This document shows, piece by piece, positions 10,126-21,219 of a DNA stretch of 64,000 bases. The position numbers and the translations under genes were made by a program. Below the pieces are notes generated by a model. It was given only the letters and a program-made list of their open reading frames with translations, was not told the origin of the DNA and did no database searches. Source of the DNA: Pseudomonas silesiensis. GTDB taxonomy: Bacteria; Pseudomonadota; Gammaproteobacteria; Pseudomonadales; Pseudomonadaceae. Where the stretch lies: positions 5,647,703 through 5,711,702 of the forward strand of contig NZ_CP014870.1 in the NCBI RefSeq assembly GCF_001661075.1, in the 5' to 3' direction. Numbering within the stretch: position 1 is the first letter of the stretch; each line of letters opens with the position of its first letter.

Positions 10126-11619
10126 ATGAAACCATCGCTAGTCTTGAGAATGGGCCAGCAGCTGACGATGACACCGCAGCTGCAACAGGCCATCCGCCTG
10201 CTCCAATTGTCGACCCTGGACCTGCAACAGGAAATCCAGGAGGCCCTGGAGTCCAATCCGATGCTCGAACGCCAGGAAGAAGGCGACGACTTCGATAACG
10301 CCGACCCCTTGGCCGACAAAGCCGAACAGCAACCCAACGCCGATGTGACGGAACCCTCCTACCAGGAAACCGCCCCGACGGTGGATAACCTCGAGGAAGG
10401 TGACTGGAACGAGCGCATTCCCAACGAACTGCCGGTCGATACCGCCTGGGAAGACGTTTACCAGACCAGCGCCAGCAGCCTGCCGAGCAACGATGACGAC
10501 GAGTGGGACTTCACTACCCGTACATCGGCCGGTGAGAGCCTGCAAAGCCATCTGCTGTGGCAACTGAACCTGGCACCGATGTCCGACACCGATCGCCTGA
10601 TTGCCGTGACCCTGATCGACTGCATCAACAATCAGGGCTACCTGGACGAAACCCTCGAGGAAATTCTCGAAGCCTTCGACCCGGAACTGGACATCGAACT
10701 GGACGAAATAGAAGCCGTCCTGCATCGCATCCAGCAATTCGAACCCGCCGGCATCGCCGCCCGCAACCTGGGCGAATGCCTGTTGCTGCAATTGCGCCAA
10801 TTGCCCGCCAAGACCCCGTGGCTGGCCGAGGCCAAGCGTCTGGTCAGCGATTACATCGACCTGCTTGGCAGCCGCGACTACAGCCAGCTGATGCGCCGCA
10901 TGAAGCTCAAGGAAGATGAACTGCGCCAGGTGATCGAGCTGGTGCAGAGCCTCAACCCGCGTCCTGGCTCGCAGATCGAGTCCAGCGAAGCCGAATACGT
11001 CGTCCCCGATGTCATCGTGCGCAAGGACAACGAGCGCTGGCTGGTGGAGCTGAACCAGGAATCGGTGCCACGGCTGCGGGTCAACGCCCAATACGCCGGT
11101 TTCGTGCGCCGCGCCGACACCAGTGCCGACAACACCTTCATGCGCAATCAGTTGCAAGAAGCCCGCTGGTTCATCAAGAGCCTGCAGAGCCGCAACGAAA
11201 CCCTGATGAAGGTGGCCACCCAGATCGTCGAGCATCAGCGCGGCTTCCTGGAGTACGGCGACGAAGCCATGAAGCCGTTGGTGCTGCATGACATTGCCGA
11301 GGCGGTGGGCATGCACGAGTCGACGATTTCCCGGGTGACCACGCAGAAATTCATGCATACCCCCCGGGGCATCTATGAACTGAAATACTTTTTTTCCAGC
11401 CACGTCAGCACCTCGGAAGGCGGTGAATGCTCGTCCACGGCGATCCGCGCGATCATCAAAAAACTGGTTGCAGCGGAAAATCAGAAAAAGCCGTTGAGTG
11501 ACAGCAAGATCGCTGGTTTACTGGAGGCACAAGGCATTCAGGTGGCTCGCCGCACCGTCGCCAAGTACCGCGAATCCCTCGGGATCGCGCCTTCGAGCGA
11601 ACGCAAGCGGTTGATGTAG
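10126..11619 (+). CDS. rpoN: RNA polymerase sigma-54 factor RpoN
   Basis: RpoN directs RNA polymerase to -24/-12 promoters of nitrogen, motility and carbon-use genes and needs AAA+ activators. The 497-residue protein has the Gln/Leu-rich region I (about 1-50, with [20 protein letters not shown]), an acidic region II (about 50-130), the core-binding domain, the HTH ([19 protein letters not shown], about 385-403) and the RpoN box [10 protein letters not shown] near the C-terminus. It heads the conserved rpoN-hpf-ptsN-rapZ-ptsO cluster. Confidence 0.98.
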   Translation: MKPSLVLRMGQQLTMTPQLQQAIRLLQLSTLDLQQEIQEALESNPMLERQEEGDDFDNADPLADKAEQQPNADVTEPSYQETAPTVDNLEEGDWNERIPNELPVDTAWEDVYQTSASSLPSNDDDEWDFTTRTSAGESLQSHLLWQLNLAPMSDTDRLIAVTLIDCINNQGYLDETLEEILEAFDPELDIELDEIEAVLHRIQQFEPAGIAARNLGECLLLQLRQLPAKTPWLAEAKRLVSDYIDLLGSRDYSQLMRRMKLKEDELRQVIELVQSLNPRPGSQIESSEAEYVVPDVIVRKDNERWLVELNQESVPRLRVNAQYAGFVRRADTSADNTFMRNQLQEARWFIKSLQSRNETLMKVATQIVEHQRGFLEYGDEAMKPLVLHDIAEAVGMHESTISRVTTQKFMHTPRGIYELKYFFSSHVSTSEGGECSSTAIRAIIKKLVAAENQKKPLSDSKIAGLLEAQGIQVARRTVAKYRESLGIAPSSERKRLM

Positions 11620-11641
11620 AGCCACGCCACAGCGTTCCAGT

Positions 11642-11661
11642 GGCAGGCATTTCTGCCTGCC
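11642..11661 (+). other. Hairpin between rpoN and hpf
   Basis: GGCAGGC-ATTTCT-GCCTGCC is a perfect 7-bp stem, 23 bp after the rpoN stop and 33 bp before the hpf ATG. There is no T-run after it, so it may be an attenuator, a processing site or a 3'-end stabiliser that separates rpoN from the downstream genes. Confidence 0.45.
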
Positions 11662-11693
11662 GCTTTATGCACTGGCAACGAAGGAGAAGCTGT

Positions 11694-12002
11694 ATGCAAG
11701 TCAACATCAGTGGACACCAACTGGAAGTGACCGAACCTCTTCGCACCTACATCGGCGAAAAACTCGAACGATTGGAGAGGCACTTCGACAAGATCACCAA
11801 CGTGCAGGTCACGATGACGGTCGAAAAGCTGAAGCAGAAAATCGAAGCCACGCTGCATATTCCCGGCAATGAAGTCGTCGCCAACGCGGAACATACCGAT
11901 ATGTACGCGGCCATCGACGCATTGACCGACAAGCTGGATAAACAACTCAAAAAGCATAAGGAAAAGACCCAGAGCCTCCTCCAGGGCGCGACCGGTCGTT
12001 AA
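11694..12002 (+). CDS. hpf: Ribosome hibernation promoting factor (short HPF)
   Basis: HPF binds the decoding region of the 30S subunit and promotes 100S dimers in stationary phase. The 102-residue S30AE-domain protein begins MQVNISGHQLEVTEPLR and lacks the C-terminal domain of long HPF. The ATG at 11694 follows a good Shine-Dalgarno (AAGGAG, 11680-11685). It matches ORF102 downstream of rpoN described in P. putida, both in length and position. Confidence 0.95.
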   Translation: MQVNISGHQLEVTEPLRTYIGEKLERLERHFDKITNVQVTMTVEKLKQKIEATLHIPGNEVVANAEHTDMYAAIDALTDKLDKQLKKHKEKTQSLLQGATGR

Positions 12003-12014
12003 CACTCCCAACCC

Positions 12015-12479
12015 ATGATCCGACTTGAAAGCATCCTGACCCCCGGCCGTTCCCTCGTGAACGTGCCGGGCGGCAGTAAAAAGAAAGCCCTCGAGCAAAT
12101 TGCCAACCTCATCCATAAAGAAGTGCCGGATCTGGAGATGCAAGATGTCTTCGAGGCTCTGATTGCCCGTGAAAAACTCGGCTCGACCGGTTTTGGCAAC
12201 GGCATCGCCATCCCCCATTGTCGGCTCAAGGGCTGCACCTCACCCGTCAGTGCCTTGATGCATCTGGACGCTCCCATCGATTTCGACGCCATCGACGGTG
12301 CCCCGGTTGACCTGCTGTTCGTGCTGCTGGTCCCGGAAGCCGCTACCGATGCGCACCTGGAGCTGCTGCGCCAGATCGCCAGCATGCTCGATCGCAAGGA
12401 AGTACGCGATAAGCTGCGCAGCGCCCCGAGCAATGAAGCCTTGTATCAGGTTGTCCTGGACGAGCAAAACGGTCATTAA
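12015..12479 (+). CDS. ptsN: Nitrogen-related PTS enzyme IIA (PtsN, EIIA-Ntr)
   Basis: PtsN is the output protein of the PTS-Ntr phosphorelay (PtsP-PtsO-PtsN), which regulates K+ transport, sigma-54 genes and carbon metabolism instead of moving sugar. At 154 residues it is a single IIA domain with the phosphorylated histidine in GIAIPHCRL (His68). It matches ORF154 of P. putida and is co-directional with rapZ 2 bp downstream. Confidence 0.96.
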   Translation: MIRLESILTPGRSLVNVPGGSKKKALEQIANLIHKEVPDLEMQDVFEALIAREKLGSTGFGNGIAIPHCRLKGCTSPVSALMHLDAPIDFDAIDGAPVDLLFVLLVPEAATDAHLELLRQIASMLDRKEVRDKLRSAPSNEALYQVVLDEQNGH

Positions 12480-12481
12480 TC

Positions 12482-13339
12482 ATGCGCTTGATCATCGTCA
12501 GTGGCCGTTCCGGCTCAGGTAAAAGTACCGCGCTCGATGTTCTCGAGGACAACGGCTTCTACTGCATCGACAACCTGCCTGCCGGGCTTCTGCCGGAGCT
12601 GGCCGAACGTGCGTTGATCCACACCGAGCTCGCCCAGCCGCTGGTTGCCGTGTCCATCGACGCGCGTAACTTGCCGAGCCACCTTTCACGCTTTCCCGAG
12701 CTGCTGGAAGAAGTCCGCAGCCGGCATATCCAGTGCGATGTACTGTATCTGGACGCCGACGAAGAAACCTTGCTCAAACGTTTTTCGGAGACCCGCCGGC
12801 GTCACCCGCTGAGCAATGCCAACCGTTCACTGGCGGAGGCGATCAGCGATGAGAGCATGCTGCTCGGGCCGATTGCCGACCTCGCCGATCTCAAGGTCAA
12901 CACCACCAACCTGAACCTGTATCAGTTGCGCGATACCATCAAGCTGCGTTTGCTGAATCAACCGGAACCCGGTACGGCGTTCCTGGTGGAGTCGTTCGGT
13001 TTCAAGCGTGGCATGCCGGTGGACGCCGACCTGGTATTCGACGTACGTTGTTTGCCGAATCCCTACTGGAAGCCGGAATTGCGCGAACAGTCCGGGCTCG
13101 ATAAGCCGGTCGCCGACTACCTGGCAGCACAGCCGGACGTCGAAGAAATGTTCCAGGACATTTCTACCTACCTGCTCAAGTGGCTGCCCCGCTTTGCGGC
13201 CAGCAATCGCGCTTACGTCACCATCGCCATTGGCTGCACCGGCGGGCATCACCGCTCCGTCTACCTGACCGAACGCCTGGGTCAGGCCCTGCAAAATACC
13301 CTGAAGAACGTCCAGGTTCGCCACCGCGACCTCAGCTAA
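12482..13339 (+). CDS. rapZ: RNase adapter / nucleotide-binding protein RapZ
   Basis: RapZ is the YvcJ/RapZ P-loop protein; in E. coli it binds the sRNA GlmZ and brings it to RNase E to control GlcN6P synthesis. In Pseudomonas the RNA target is uncertain. The 285-residue protein has Walker [10 protein letters not shown] (8-16), [21 protein letters not shown] in the middle and the C-terminal ligand-binding motif [13 protein letters not shown]. Only 2 bp separate it from ptsN. Confidence 0.95.
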   Translation: MRLIIVSGRSGSGKSTALDVLEDNGFYCIDNLPAGLLPELAERALIHTELAQPLVAVSIDARNLPSHLSRFPELLEEVRSRHIQCDVLYLDADEETLLKRFSETRRRHPLSNANRSLAEAISDESMLLGPIADLADLKVNTTNLNLYQLRDTIKLRLLNQPEPGTAFLVESFGFKRGMPVDADLVFDVRCLPNPYWKPELREQSGLDKPVADYLAAQPDVEEMFQDISTYLLKWLPRFAASNRAYVTIAIGCTGGHHRSVYLTERLGQALQNTLKNVQVRHRDLS

Positions 13340-13354
13340 AGGATTCACATCGCG

Positions 13355-13630
13355 ATGCCTGCTCTGGAAATCGAAATCATCAACAAGCTGGGCCTGCACG
13401 CCCGTGCTTCCGCCAAATTTGTCGGGGTTGCCGGTCAGTTCAAGGATTGCACGATCAGGGTGGGACGCACCCCGGACTCGGTAGTCGATGGCAAAAGCAT
13501 CATGGCGATGATGATGCTCGCGGCTGGCAAGGGCACCAGGATTCATTTGAGTACCGAAGGCGAGCAGGCCGATGAGGCGCTGAATGCGCTGGTGTCGCTG
13601 ATCAATAACTACTTCGACGAAGGTGAGTAA
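13355..13630 (+). CDS. ptsO: Nitrogen PTS phosphocarrier protein NPr (PtsO)
   Basis: PtsO is an HPr-like carrier that passes phosphate from EI-Ntr (PtsP) to PtsN. The 91-residue protein has the active histidine in KLGLHARASA (His15) and the conserved serine of GKSIM (Ser48). It ends the rpoN cluster, and a REP doublet separates it from the convergent zupT gene. Confidence 0.96.
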   Translation: MPALEIEIINKLGLHARASAKFVGVAGQFKDCTIRVGRTPDSVVDGKSIMAMMMLAAGKGTRIHLSTEGEQADEALNALVSLINNYFDEGE

Positions 13631-13639
13631 ACTCGCCCT

Positions 13640-13729
13640 TGTAGGAGCGAGGCTTGCCCGCGAAGAACGATGACACGGTTCATCAGTTCCACTGCGTAAC
13701 GGCATTCGCGGGCAAGCCTCGCTCCTACA
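13640..13729. repeat. REP doublet (REPIN), type TGTAGGAGCGAGGCTTGCCC
   Basis: Two inverted copies of a REP element (TGTAGGAGCGAGGCTTGCCC, then GCGAAG) flank a 40-bp spacer. The unit lies between convergent ptsO and zupT. Its spacer is clearly related to that of the doublet at 45041-45132 (both start AACGATGACACGGTT), so the whole unit was duplicated, presumably by a RAYT transposase encoded elsewhere. Confidence 0.85.
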
Positions 13730-13738
13730 CAGGCCGTA

Positions 13739-14632
13739 TTACGCCAAAGCCGTATCCATCACCATCATCAAACAAAACCCGATCAACAATCCAAGACTGG
13801 CCAGCTTGTCATGACCGTGTCGACGCGACTCGGGAATGACTTCATGGGTCACCACCAACAGCATTGCCCCCGCCGCCAACGCCAAGCCCAACGGCAACAG
13901 CATCTCGGCCAGGCTGACCAGCCAGGCGCACAACAGCGCAAAGACCGGCTCGACCAACCCTGACGCCGCGCCAATCAGGAATGCCTTGACCCGGGACATC
14001 CCCGCCCCGGCCAACACCAATGCAATCACCAGCCCTTCCGGCACATCCTGCAAGGCGATGCCCATGGCCAGGCTGTCGGCCTCTGGCATCCCGCCACCGG
14101 CCGAGACGCCCACTGCCATGCCTTCCGGAATGTTGTGGGCAATGATGGCAAACACGAACAGCCAGATTCGCGGTGGAATCACCGGATGTTCGACGGTACC
14201 CACGAGCATTTCCGACGACGCACCGGACACCTTGCGATCCACCAGGAACAACCCTAACGCACCGAGCATGATGCCGAAACTGATCATGCCGCTGGCTGCC
14301 CAAGGTGTCAGCCCCAGGTTTTCCGCGGCGGTGATCCCCGGAACGATCAGTGAAAACGCCGTCGCCGCGAGCATTACCCCGGCTCCGAAGCCCAGCAGCG
14401 TATCGCTGACAGTCTGGGGCATGCGTCGAATCACCAACACCGGCACCGCGCCCAAAGCCGTGCCCAGGGCACAGATTGCCCCGCCTTGCAGCGCACGCAT
14501 CAGTTTCGGTTCCAGCTCCAGCCAAACCAGCCCCTGGGCACCCAACAAGGTCATGCCCGCCAGCAGTAACAGCGATCCCAGCGCGTAACGAAACATTCGT
14601 CCGTTTCCGATCGCCAGTGTTTCAGTGCCCAT
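13739..14632 (-). CDS. ZIP-family divalent metal transporter (ZupT/GufA-like)
   Basis: A 297-residue membrane protein of the ZIP family, which imports Zn2+, Fe2+ or Mn2+ into the cytoplasm. About eight helices are visible. The metal-binding helices IV and V carry HNIPEGMAVG and QDVPEGLVIAL. It lies 29 bp after sodA on the same strand and is likely the last gene of the Fur-controlled fagA operon; metal supply to Mn-SOD is a reasonable role. Start ATG at 14632; an internal ATG at 14596 is possible. Confidence 0.85.
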   Translation of the reverse strand: MGTETLAIGNGRMFRYALGSLLLLAGMTLLGAQGLVWLELEPKLMRALQGGAICALGTALGAVPVLVIRRMPQTVSDTLLGFGAGVMLAATAFSLIVPGITAAENLGLTPWAASGMISFGIMLGALGLFLVDRKVSGASSEMLVGTVEHPVIPPRIWLFVFAIIAHNIPEGMAVGVSAGGGMPEADSLAMGIALQDVPEGLVIALVLAGAGMSRVKAFLIGAASGLVEPVFALLCAWLVSLAEMLLPLGLALAAGAMLLVVTHEVIPESRRHGHDKLASLGLLIGFCLMMVMDTALA

Positions 14633-14661
14633 AATCAGCCTTGGAAGATTTTATAGAAGAC

Positions 14662-15273
14662 TCAAACCAGTGCAGCTTGATAGCGCGCGCTGACTTCTGG
14701 CCAATTGATCACGTTGTAGAACGCATTGATGTATTCCGGGCGGCGGTTCTGGTATTGCAGGTAATAGGCGTGCTCCCAGACGTCGAGGCCGAGAATCGGC
14801 GTATTGCCGTTCATCAACGGGCTGTCCTGATTGCCACTGCTTTCAACGATCAGTGTCTGTTGCGGCGTGACGCTGAGCCATGCCCAGCCGCTGCCGAATC
14901 GGGTCAGTGCGGCTTTGGTAAAGGCCTCCTTGAAGCTGTCCAGGCCACCCAGTTGCTGATCGATCGCCTTGGCCAGCGCACCTTCGGGGTGACCACCGCC
15001 GTGAGGCGCCATCACTTCCCAGAACAACGAATGATTGGCGTGGCCGCCGCCCTGATTGATCACCGCCGCGCGCAGTTTTTCCGGCAGCTGCTGGATGCTT
15101 GCCACCAGTTTCTCCACCGGCCACTCGGCGTACTCGGTGCCTTCCACTGCGGCATTGAGGTTGTTGATGTAGGTCTGGTGGTGCTTGGTGTAGTGGATTT
15201 CCATGGTCTGCGCATCGATGTGCGGTTCCAGGGCATCGTAGGCGTAGGGCAAGGCAGGCAGGGTAAAAGCCAT
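14662..15273 (-). CDS. sodA: Manganese superoxide dismutase SodA
   Basis: SodA dismutates superoxide using manganese in the cytoplasm. The 203-residue protein has ligands His27 (MEIHYTKHH), His81 (GHANHSLFW), Asp164 and His168 (LDVWEHAYY). The Gln in GNQDSPL is the outer-sphere residue typical of Mn enzymes. The ATG at 15273 gives the usual [19 protein letters not shown]. It is preceded by orfX and fumC under the Fur-box promoter, so it should be induced by iron starvation, when Fe-SOD cannot be loaded. Confidence 0.97.
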   Translation of the reverse strand: MAFTLPALPYAYDALEPHIDAQTMEIHYTKHHQTYINNLNAAVEGTEYAEWPVEKLVASIQQLPEKLRAAVINQGGGHANHSLFWEVMAPHGGGHPEGALAKAIDQQLGGLDSFKEAFTKAALTRFGSGWAWLSVTPQQTLIVESSGNQDSPLMNGNTPILGLDVWEHAYYLQYQNRRPEYINAFYNVINWPEVSARYQAALV

Positions 15274-15275
15274 GT

Positions 15276-15704
15276 TCAATGGACTCCATGATGAAGAGGT
15301 GCAGGCGAGGCCGCATCCATGTGCAGCAAACGATGGGTACGCGGGTACTCGCCGTGCTCGCTGATGAAATTCAGCAGTTCGACGTAGGTCTTGCTGCTCT
15401 GTCGCAATGCCGCTTCACGCAAGGCCGGCGCCAGGCGCGGGTCCTGCATGGTCTGCAATAACCGCTGATGGATGGCGCACAAATACTCGGCGCTCTCCTC
15501 CGGCTGGTTCAGCCGCAGATGCAGGTCTGCCAGGTTGTGGTGGGAAATCACGCAGGCCGCCACCGCTTCATCGGCATCCGCCCAGCGCTCGAACAACACC
15601 TGGGCCAGGGCCAATGCCTGCAAGTAAGCTTCGCGGGCATCGACCAGTTCGCCCAGCATGAAACAGCGATTTGCTCTTTCGATCGTGCGTTTCCAGTGCT
15701 CCAT
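15276..15704 (-). CDS. Conserved helical protein between fumC and sodA (OrfX of the fagA operon)
   Basis: This 142-residue all-helical protein corresponds in position to OrfX of the P. aeruginosa fagA-fumC-orfX-sodA operon. Helices such as [20 protein letters not shown] and [20 protein letters not shown] look like tetratricopeptide repeats, suggesting a protein-interaction role. It has no signal peptide or membrane helix. The stop is 2 bp upstream of the sodA ATG, so translation is probably coupled. Its function is unknown to me. Confidence 0.85.
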   Translation of the reverse strand: MEHWKRTIERANRCFMLGELVDAREAYLQALALAQVLFERWADADEAVAACVISHHNLADLHLRLNQPEESAEYLCAIHQRLLQTMQDPRLAPALREAALRQSSKTYVELLNFISEHGEYPRTHRLLHMDAASPAPLHHGVH

Positions 15705-15731
15705 GACGAGCCTCCAAAGCGTTGGCGGTGA

Positions 15732-17088
<1,357 letters not shown>

Positions 17089-17108
<20 letters not shown>

Positions 17109-17496
17109 CTGAAAATCCTTGCATCAGTTCTATAAGAGGAATCGAGGGGTGCAACTCGCAGGTCGCCAGTTGCCAGGTGTAGCTCTGCCAGCGCTTGAGG
17201 CGGCATTTGCACAGCGAGAGACGCTCCAGTTCGCGCAGCGGACGCCAGGCCTGATCCAGGCAATAGGTGCGCCAGTGCCACGGCAGCGCGACGTCGGCGG
17301 CGGTGTCGAGCAATAAGCGCAAGGAAGTTTCGGCGATGGTCCAGGCTGAAGTCGCCGTGCAACACGCCAGGTACCGGCCTTCAGCCAGGTAGTGATCGAT
17401 CAGGCGTGGCTCGTCGGGGTCCATCGCGCAACGGATCTGGCGACTCATCCAGCGCCAGCTTTCGAGGTAAGGCTGCTCGTGCAAGGCAGAACTCAT
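17089..17496 (-). CDS. fagA: Fur-associated gene product FagA
   Basis: FagA is the first gene of the Fur-regulated fagA-fumC-orfX-sodA operon known from P. aeruginosa. The 135-residue protein begins MSSALHEQPYLESWRWMSRQ and is rich in Trp, Cys and Leu; its biochemical role is unknown. A Fur box lies about 20-50 bp upstream of the ATG. The end overlaps fumC, so translation is coupled. Confidence 0.88.
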
Positions 17497-17515
17497 GATC
17501 CGGGCCCGTTCGGTA

Positions 17516-17545
17516 ATGAGATTTATTATTAGATAATAATGAGAA
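17516..17545 (-). promoter_or_regulatory. Fur box of the fagA-fumC-orfX-sodA operon
   Basis: TTATTAT (17523-17529)-TAG-ATAATAA (17533-17539) is a near-perfect A/T-rich palindrome flanked by GAG/ATGAG. It resembles the Fur consensus of repeated NATWAT units. It lies just upstream of fagA, where a Fur box is known in P. aeruginosa, and so would repress the operon when iron is plentiful. Confidence 0.75.
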
Positions 17546-17578
17546 CCAACACAACCCCAGAGATAGGCACTGATCCAT

Positions 17579-17667
17579 GTGGGAGCGGGCTTGCTCGCGA
17601 AAGCGGTTTAACATTCAACAATGATGTCGACTGACACTCCGCTTTCGCTAGCAAGCCCGCTCCCACA
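17579..17667. repeat. REP doublet, type GTGGGAGCGGGCTTGCTCGC
   Basis: Two inverted REP copies (GTGGGAGCGGGCTTGCTCGC left; right arm with CGCTAG in place of CGCGAG) flank a spacer starting AAAGCGGTTTAACATTCAAC. That spacer is shared with the doublet at 34599-34716, though the arms differ. It lies between the fagA promoter and the pmbA terminator. Confidence 0.85.
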
Positions 17668-17690
17668 GGGGACTTGTGCAATGCATATAA

Positions 17691-17728
17691 AAAAAGGCGC
17701 GCCACCCGATTGGGTGGCGCGCCTTTTT
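17691..17728 (-). terminator. Strong terminator of pmbA (bidirectional in form)
   Basis: GGCGCGCCACCC (17696-17707), loop GATT, GGGTGGCGCGCC (17712-17723) make a perfect 12-bp stem, with AAAAA before and TTTTT after. On the minus strand this ends the pmbA transcript 17 bp after its stop codon. Confidence 0.9.
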
Positions 17729-17744
17729 GTGTAGCGGCCGGGGT

Positions 17745-19091
17745 TTAGCTACCCGCCACCATCATCTTCTCGATCAACACCGACCCGGTGCGAATATTGC
17801 TGCGCAGCTCCAGGTCATTACCCACCGCGACGATCTGCTTGAACATGTCGCGCATATTGCCGGCAATGGTCACTTCCTGGACCGCAAACTGAATTTCGCC
17901 GTTTTCGACCCAGTAACCGGCCGCACCACGGGAGTAATCGCCGGTGACCATGTTCAGGCCCTGCCCCATCAGTTCGGTCACCAGCAGGCCACGCCCCATG
18001 CGCCGCAGCAGGGCAGCCTGATCCTCGTCGCCATGGGTGACGAACAGGTTGTGCACGCCGCCGGCGTTGGCGGTGCTCGGCATACCGAGCTTGCGCCCGG
18101 AATAGGTGCCCAGGATATAGGACACCAACTCGCCTTTTTCGACGAACGGCTTGGCATAGGTCGCCAGGCCATCACCATCGAACGCCGCGCTGCCCAGCGC
18201 GCGCATCAAGTGCGGACGCTCATCGATGGTCAGCCATTCGGGGAACAGTTTCTGCCCCAGCGTGCCCTCGAGGAAGGACGATTTGCGGTACAGGCTGCCG
18301 CCGGAAATCGCCGAGAGGAAACTGCCGAACAAACCACCGGCCAGCTCCGCGGAAAACAGCACCGGCACTTCGCAGGTGGGCACCGGGCGGGCGCCAAGAC
18401 GGCTCGCCGCCCGCTGCGCGGCATGCTGGCCGATGCTCACCGGGTCGGCCAGCAGGTTGCCCTGGCGGTTCACGTCGTACCAGTAATCGCGCTGCATTTG
18501 ACCGTCGGCCTCGGCGATCATGACGCAGCTGAGGCTGTGACGAGTCGATGCGTAACCACCGACAAACCCATGACTGTTGCCGTACACGCGGCAACCTTGG
18601 TGGGTACTGAGGCTGGTGCCATCGGCGTTCCTGATCCGGCTGTCGGCGGCAAACGCCGCCGCTTCACAGGTCAAGGCCATCTCGATGGCTTGTTCCGGGG
18701 TGATGTCCCACTGGTGGAACAGGTCGAAATCATGCAGGTCCTTGGCCATCAGCGCGGCATCGGCCAGGCCCGCGGCTTCGTCTTCCGAGGTGTGTTTAGC
18801 GATGGCCAGCGCCGCGGCAACGGTTTCGCGAATCGCCTCAGGGCCACTGGCCGAGGTACTCGCCGAACCTTTGCGCTGGCCGACATACAGCGTGATGCCA
18901 AAACCCTGGTCGCGGTTGAATTCGACGGTTTCGACTTCACGCTGGCGCACGGTCGTGGACAGGCCCTGCTCCAGGGACACCGCCACTTCACAGGCACTGG
19001 CACCCTGGCGCTTGGCTTCAGCGATGATCTGCTCGACTTGTTCTTGCAGTGCCGGCAACGCTTGTGGGCCGACGCTTTCAACTGCACTCAT
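17745..19091 (-). CDS. pmbA: TldE/PmbA, partner subunit of the TldD metalloprotease
   Basis: PmbA (TldE) forms a heterodimer with TldD that degrades unfolded small peptides and matures microcin B17-type products and CcdA antitoxin in E. coli. The 448-residue protein has the U62 fold, with GTYSGRKLGMPSTANAGG near the C-terminus, and as usual lacks the HExxxH motif of TldD. The ATG at 19091 follows the Shine-Dalgarno GGAG; an upstream GTG would use that ribosome site as codons. It is divergent from darP. Confidence 0.95.
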   Translation of the reverse strand: MSAVESVGPQALPALQEQVEQIIAEAKRQGASACEVAVSLEQGLSTTVRQREVETVEFNRDQGFGITLYVGQRKGSASTSASGPEAIRETVAAALAIAKHTSEDEAAGLADAALMAKDLHDFDLFHQWDITPEQAIEMALTCEAAAFAADSRIRNADGTSLSTHQGCRVYGNSHGFVGGYASTRHSLSCVMIAEADGQMQRDYWYDVNRQGNLLADPVSIGQHAAQRAASRLGARPVPTCEVPVLFSAELAGGLFGSFLSAISGGSLYRKSSFLEGTLGQKLFPEWLTIDERPHLMRALGSAAFDGDGLATYAKPFVEKGELVSYILGTYSGRKLGMPSTANAGGVHNLFVTHGDEDQAALLRRMGRGLLVTELMGQGLNMVTGDYSRGAAGYWVENGEIQFAVQEVTIAGNMRDMFKQIVAVGNDLELRSNIRTGSVLIEKMMVAGS

Positions 19092-19198
19092 GCTGTTCTC
19101 CACTCAAATTCTGCTTTCGGTAAGGCCTTCGAGCGACCGGGCCGGACAAGCGGCCCCCGACTGGTTATCATGGCGGCGTTTCTTTGCGGACGGCCACC

Positions 19199-19723
19199 AT
19201 GGTTGATTCTTACGACGACTCCCTCGATACGGGAGAAAAAAGCAAATCCCAGGTCAAACGCGAGCTGCATGCTCTGGTTGACCTCGGCGAGCGCCTTACA
19301 ACGCTCAAGCCTGACTTGCTGGCAAAACTGCCGTTGACCGACGCCATGCGCCGGGCCCTGGCCGATGCGCCCAAGCACACCGCGAATATCGCGCGTAAAC
19401 GGCACCTCATGTTCATCGGCAAACTGATGCGCGATCAGGACACTGACGCCATTCTGACTCTGCTCGATCAACTCGATGCCTCCACTCGACAGTACAACGA
19501 ACGTTTCCATGGCCTGGAACGCTGGCGCGATCGCTTGATCGCAGGCGACGACGGCGTCCTGGAGAAGTTCGTACTCGACTACCCGGAGGCTGATCGTCAG
19601 CAATTGCGCTCCCTGATCCGTCAGGCCCAGCACGAACTGGCGACCAACAAGCCACCGGCATCGAGCCGTAAAATCTTCAAGTACATCCGTGAGCTGGACG
19701 AGACTCAACGCGGCCTGCGTTAA
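19199..19723 (+). CDS. darP: Ribosome-associated protein DarP (YjgA, DUF615)
   Basis: DarP/YjgA is a helical protein that binds late 50S assembly intermediates and aids ribosome maturation. The 174-residue product matches the DUF615 family: [19 protein letters not shown] near the start, [16 protein letters not shown] in the middle and a long C-terminal helical part ending [11 protein letters not shown]. The ATG at 19199 gives MVDSYDDS; a GTG/ATG pair 5 codons upstream lies within the divergent promoter region. It sits between pmbA and tldD on the opposite strand. Confidence 0.93.
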   Translation: MVDSYDDSLDTGEKSKSQVKRELHALVDLGERLTTLKPDLLAKLPLTDAMRRALADAPKHTANIARKRHLMFIGKLMRDQDTDAILTLLDQLDASTRQYNERFHGLERWRDRLIAGDDGVLEKFVLDYPEADRQQLRSLIRQAQHELATNKPPASSRKIFKYIRELDETQRGLR

Positions 19724-19732
19724 GTCCCGAAT

Positions 19733-19759
19733 CGGGTGAGTTGCCACGCAACTCACCCG
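19733..19759. terminator. Hairpin between convergent darP and tldD
   Basis: CGGGTGAGTTGC-CAC-GCAACTCACCCG is a perfect 12-bp stem with a 3-nt loop, midway between the darP stop (19723) and the tldD stop (19772). It lacks long T-runs but its position suggests it stops transcription from both sides. Confidence 0.65.
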
Positions 19760-19771
19760 AAGCTCCATTTC

Positions 19772-21214
19772 TTACGATCCTGTGCCACCCACAGTGATCG
19801 CATCGATTTTCAGCGTTGGCTGGCCGACACCCACCGGCACCGACTGCCCATCCTTGCCACATGTCCCCACACCGCTGTCCAGCGCCAGGTCGTTACCGAC
19901 CATCGACACCTTGCTCATCGCTTCCGGGCCGTTACCGATCAAGGTCGCGCCTTTGACCGGAGCGGTAATCTTGCCGTCTTCGATCAAATAGGCTTCGCTG
20001 GTGGAAAACACGAACTTGCCACTGGTGATGTCGACCTGGCCGCCGCCGAGGTTGGCGCAGTAGATGCCCTTCTTCACCGAGGCGATGATTTCCGCCGGGT
20101 CGCTTTCGCCCGCCAGCATGTAGGTGTTGGTCATGCGCGGCATCGGCAGGTGCGCGTAGGATTCACGGCGACCGTTACCGGTGCGGGCCACGCCCATCAG
20201 GCGGGAGTTGAGCTTGTCTTGCATGTAGCCTTTGAGCACGCCGTTTTCGATCAGCGTGGTGCACTCGGTCGGGGTGCCTTCATCGTCGACGCTCAGCGAA
20301 CCGCGACGGCCGGCCAGCGTGCCGTCATCGACGATGGTGCAGAGCTTGGAGGCAACCATCTCGCCCATGCGCCCGCTATAGGCAGAGCTGCCCTTGCGGT
20401 TGAAATCGCCTTCCAGACCGTGCCCGACCGCTTCGTGCAGCAGCACGCCGGACCAGCCCGAGCCCAGCACCACCGGCAAGGTCCCGGCCGGCGCCGGAAT
20501 GGCTTCAAGGTTGACCAGTGCCTGGCGCAGCGCCTCACGGGCGTAGCTCATGGCACGGTCTTCGGCGAGAAAATAACGGTAGTCGGTACGCCCGCCACCG
20601 CCATGACCGCCGCGCTCGCGGCGACCGTTCTGCTCGACGATCACGCTGACGTTGAAGCGCACCAGCGGCCGCACATCCGCCGCCAGGCCACCGTCGGTGG
20701 ACGCCACCAGAATGCGTTCCCAAACGCCGGCCATGCTGACGGTCACTTGCTGGATGCGCGGATCGAGAGCGCGGGTCGCGACGTCGATGCGCTTGAGCAA
20801 CTCGACTTTCTCGGCGCGGGTCAGCACTTCCAGTGGGTTGTCCGGCCCGTACAACTGGGCAACGTCCTGGGTGGTGAACGCCTGTACCGTGCCGTTCTGA
20901 CCGGCGCGGGAGATCGAGCGCGCTGCGCGTGCCGCCGCACCCAGGGCTTCCAGGGTGATTGCATTACTGTAGGCAAAACCGGTTTTTTCACCCGATTGCG
21001 CCCGCACGCCGACACCTTGGTCGAGGTTGAAACTGCCTTCCTTGACGATGCCGTCTTCCAGCGCCCAGGACTCGGAAATCTGCCCCTGGAAATACAGGTC
21101 GGCCGCATCGATGCCTGGACCGGCCAGGTCGCCGAGCACCCCTTGCAGGCTCTCGATCGTTACGCCACCGGGCGCCAGGAGGTGTTCACTGACTGAGGAC
21201 AACAACTCGCTCAT
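19772..21214 (-). CDS. tldD: Metalloprotease TldD
   Basis: TldD is the catalytic zinc subunit of the TldD-TldE (PmbA) peptidase. The 480-residue protein carries the HExxxH zinc motif in [13 protein letters not shown] (His260, Glu261, His265). The N-terminal part includes the U62 region GITLEA-type folds and the C-terminal half the [20 protein letters not shown] segment. It is followed on the same strand by the darP-facing hairpin and preceded 5 bp upstream by the nit gene. Confidence 0.96.
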   Translation of the reverse strand: MSELLSSVSEHLLAPGGVTIESLQGVLGDLAGPGIDAADLYFQGQISESWALEDGIVKEGSFNLDQGVGVRAQSGEKTGFAYSNAITLEALGAAARAARSISRAGQNGTVQAFTTQDVAQLYGPDNPLEVLTRAEKVELLKRIDVATRALDPRIQQVTVSMAGVWERILVASTDGGLAADVRPLVRFNVSVIVEQNGRRERGGHGGGGRTDYRYFLAEDRAMSYAREALRQALVNLEAIPAPAGTLPVVLGSGWSGVLLHEAVGHGLEGDFNRKGSSAYSGRMGEMVASKLCTIVDDGTLAGRRGSLSVDDEGTPTECTTLIENGVLKGYMQDKLNSRLMGVARTGNGRRESYAHLPMPRMTNTYMLAGESDPAEIIASVKKGIYCANLGGGQVDITSGKFVFSTSEAYLIEDGKITAPVKGATLIGNGPEAMSKVSMVGNDLALDSGVGTCGKDGQSVPVGVGQPTLKIDAITVGGTGS

Positions 21215-21219
21215 ATGCT

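Noticed and set aside
17727..19337. Long plus-strand open frame over pmbA
   Set aside because: The minus-strand frame encodes a full PmbA; the plus frame is rich in His/Gly/Arg as expected of a reverse-complement shadow and has no motif.
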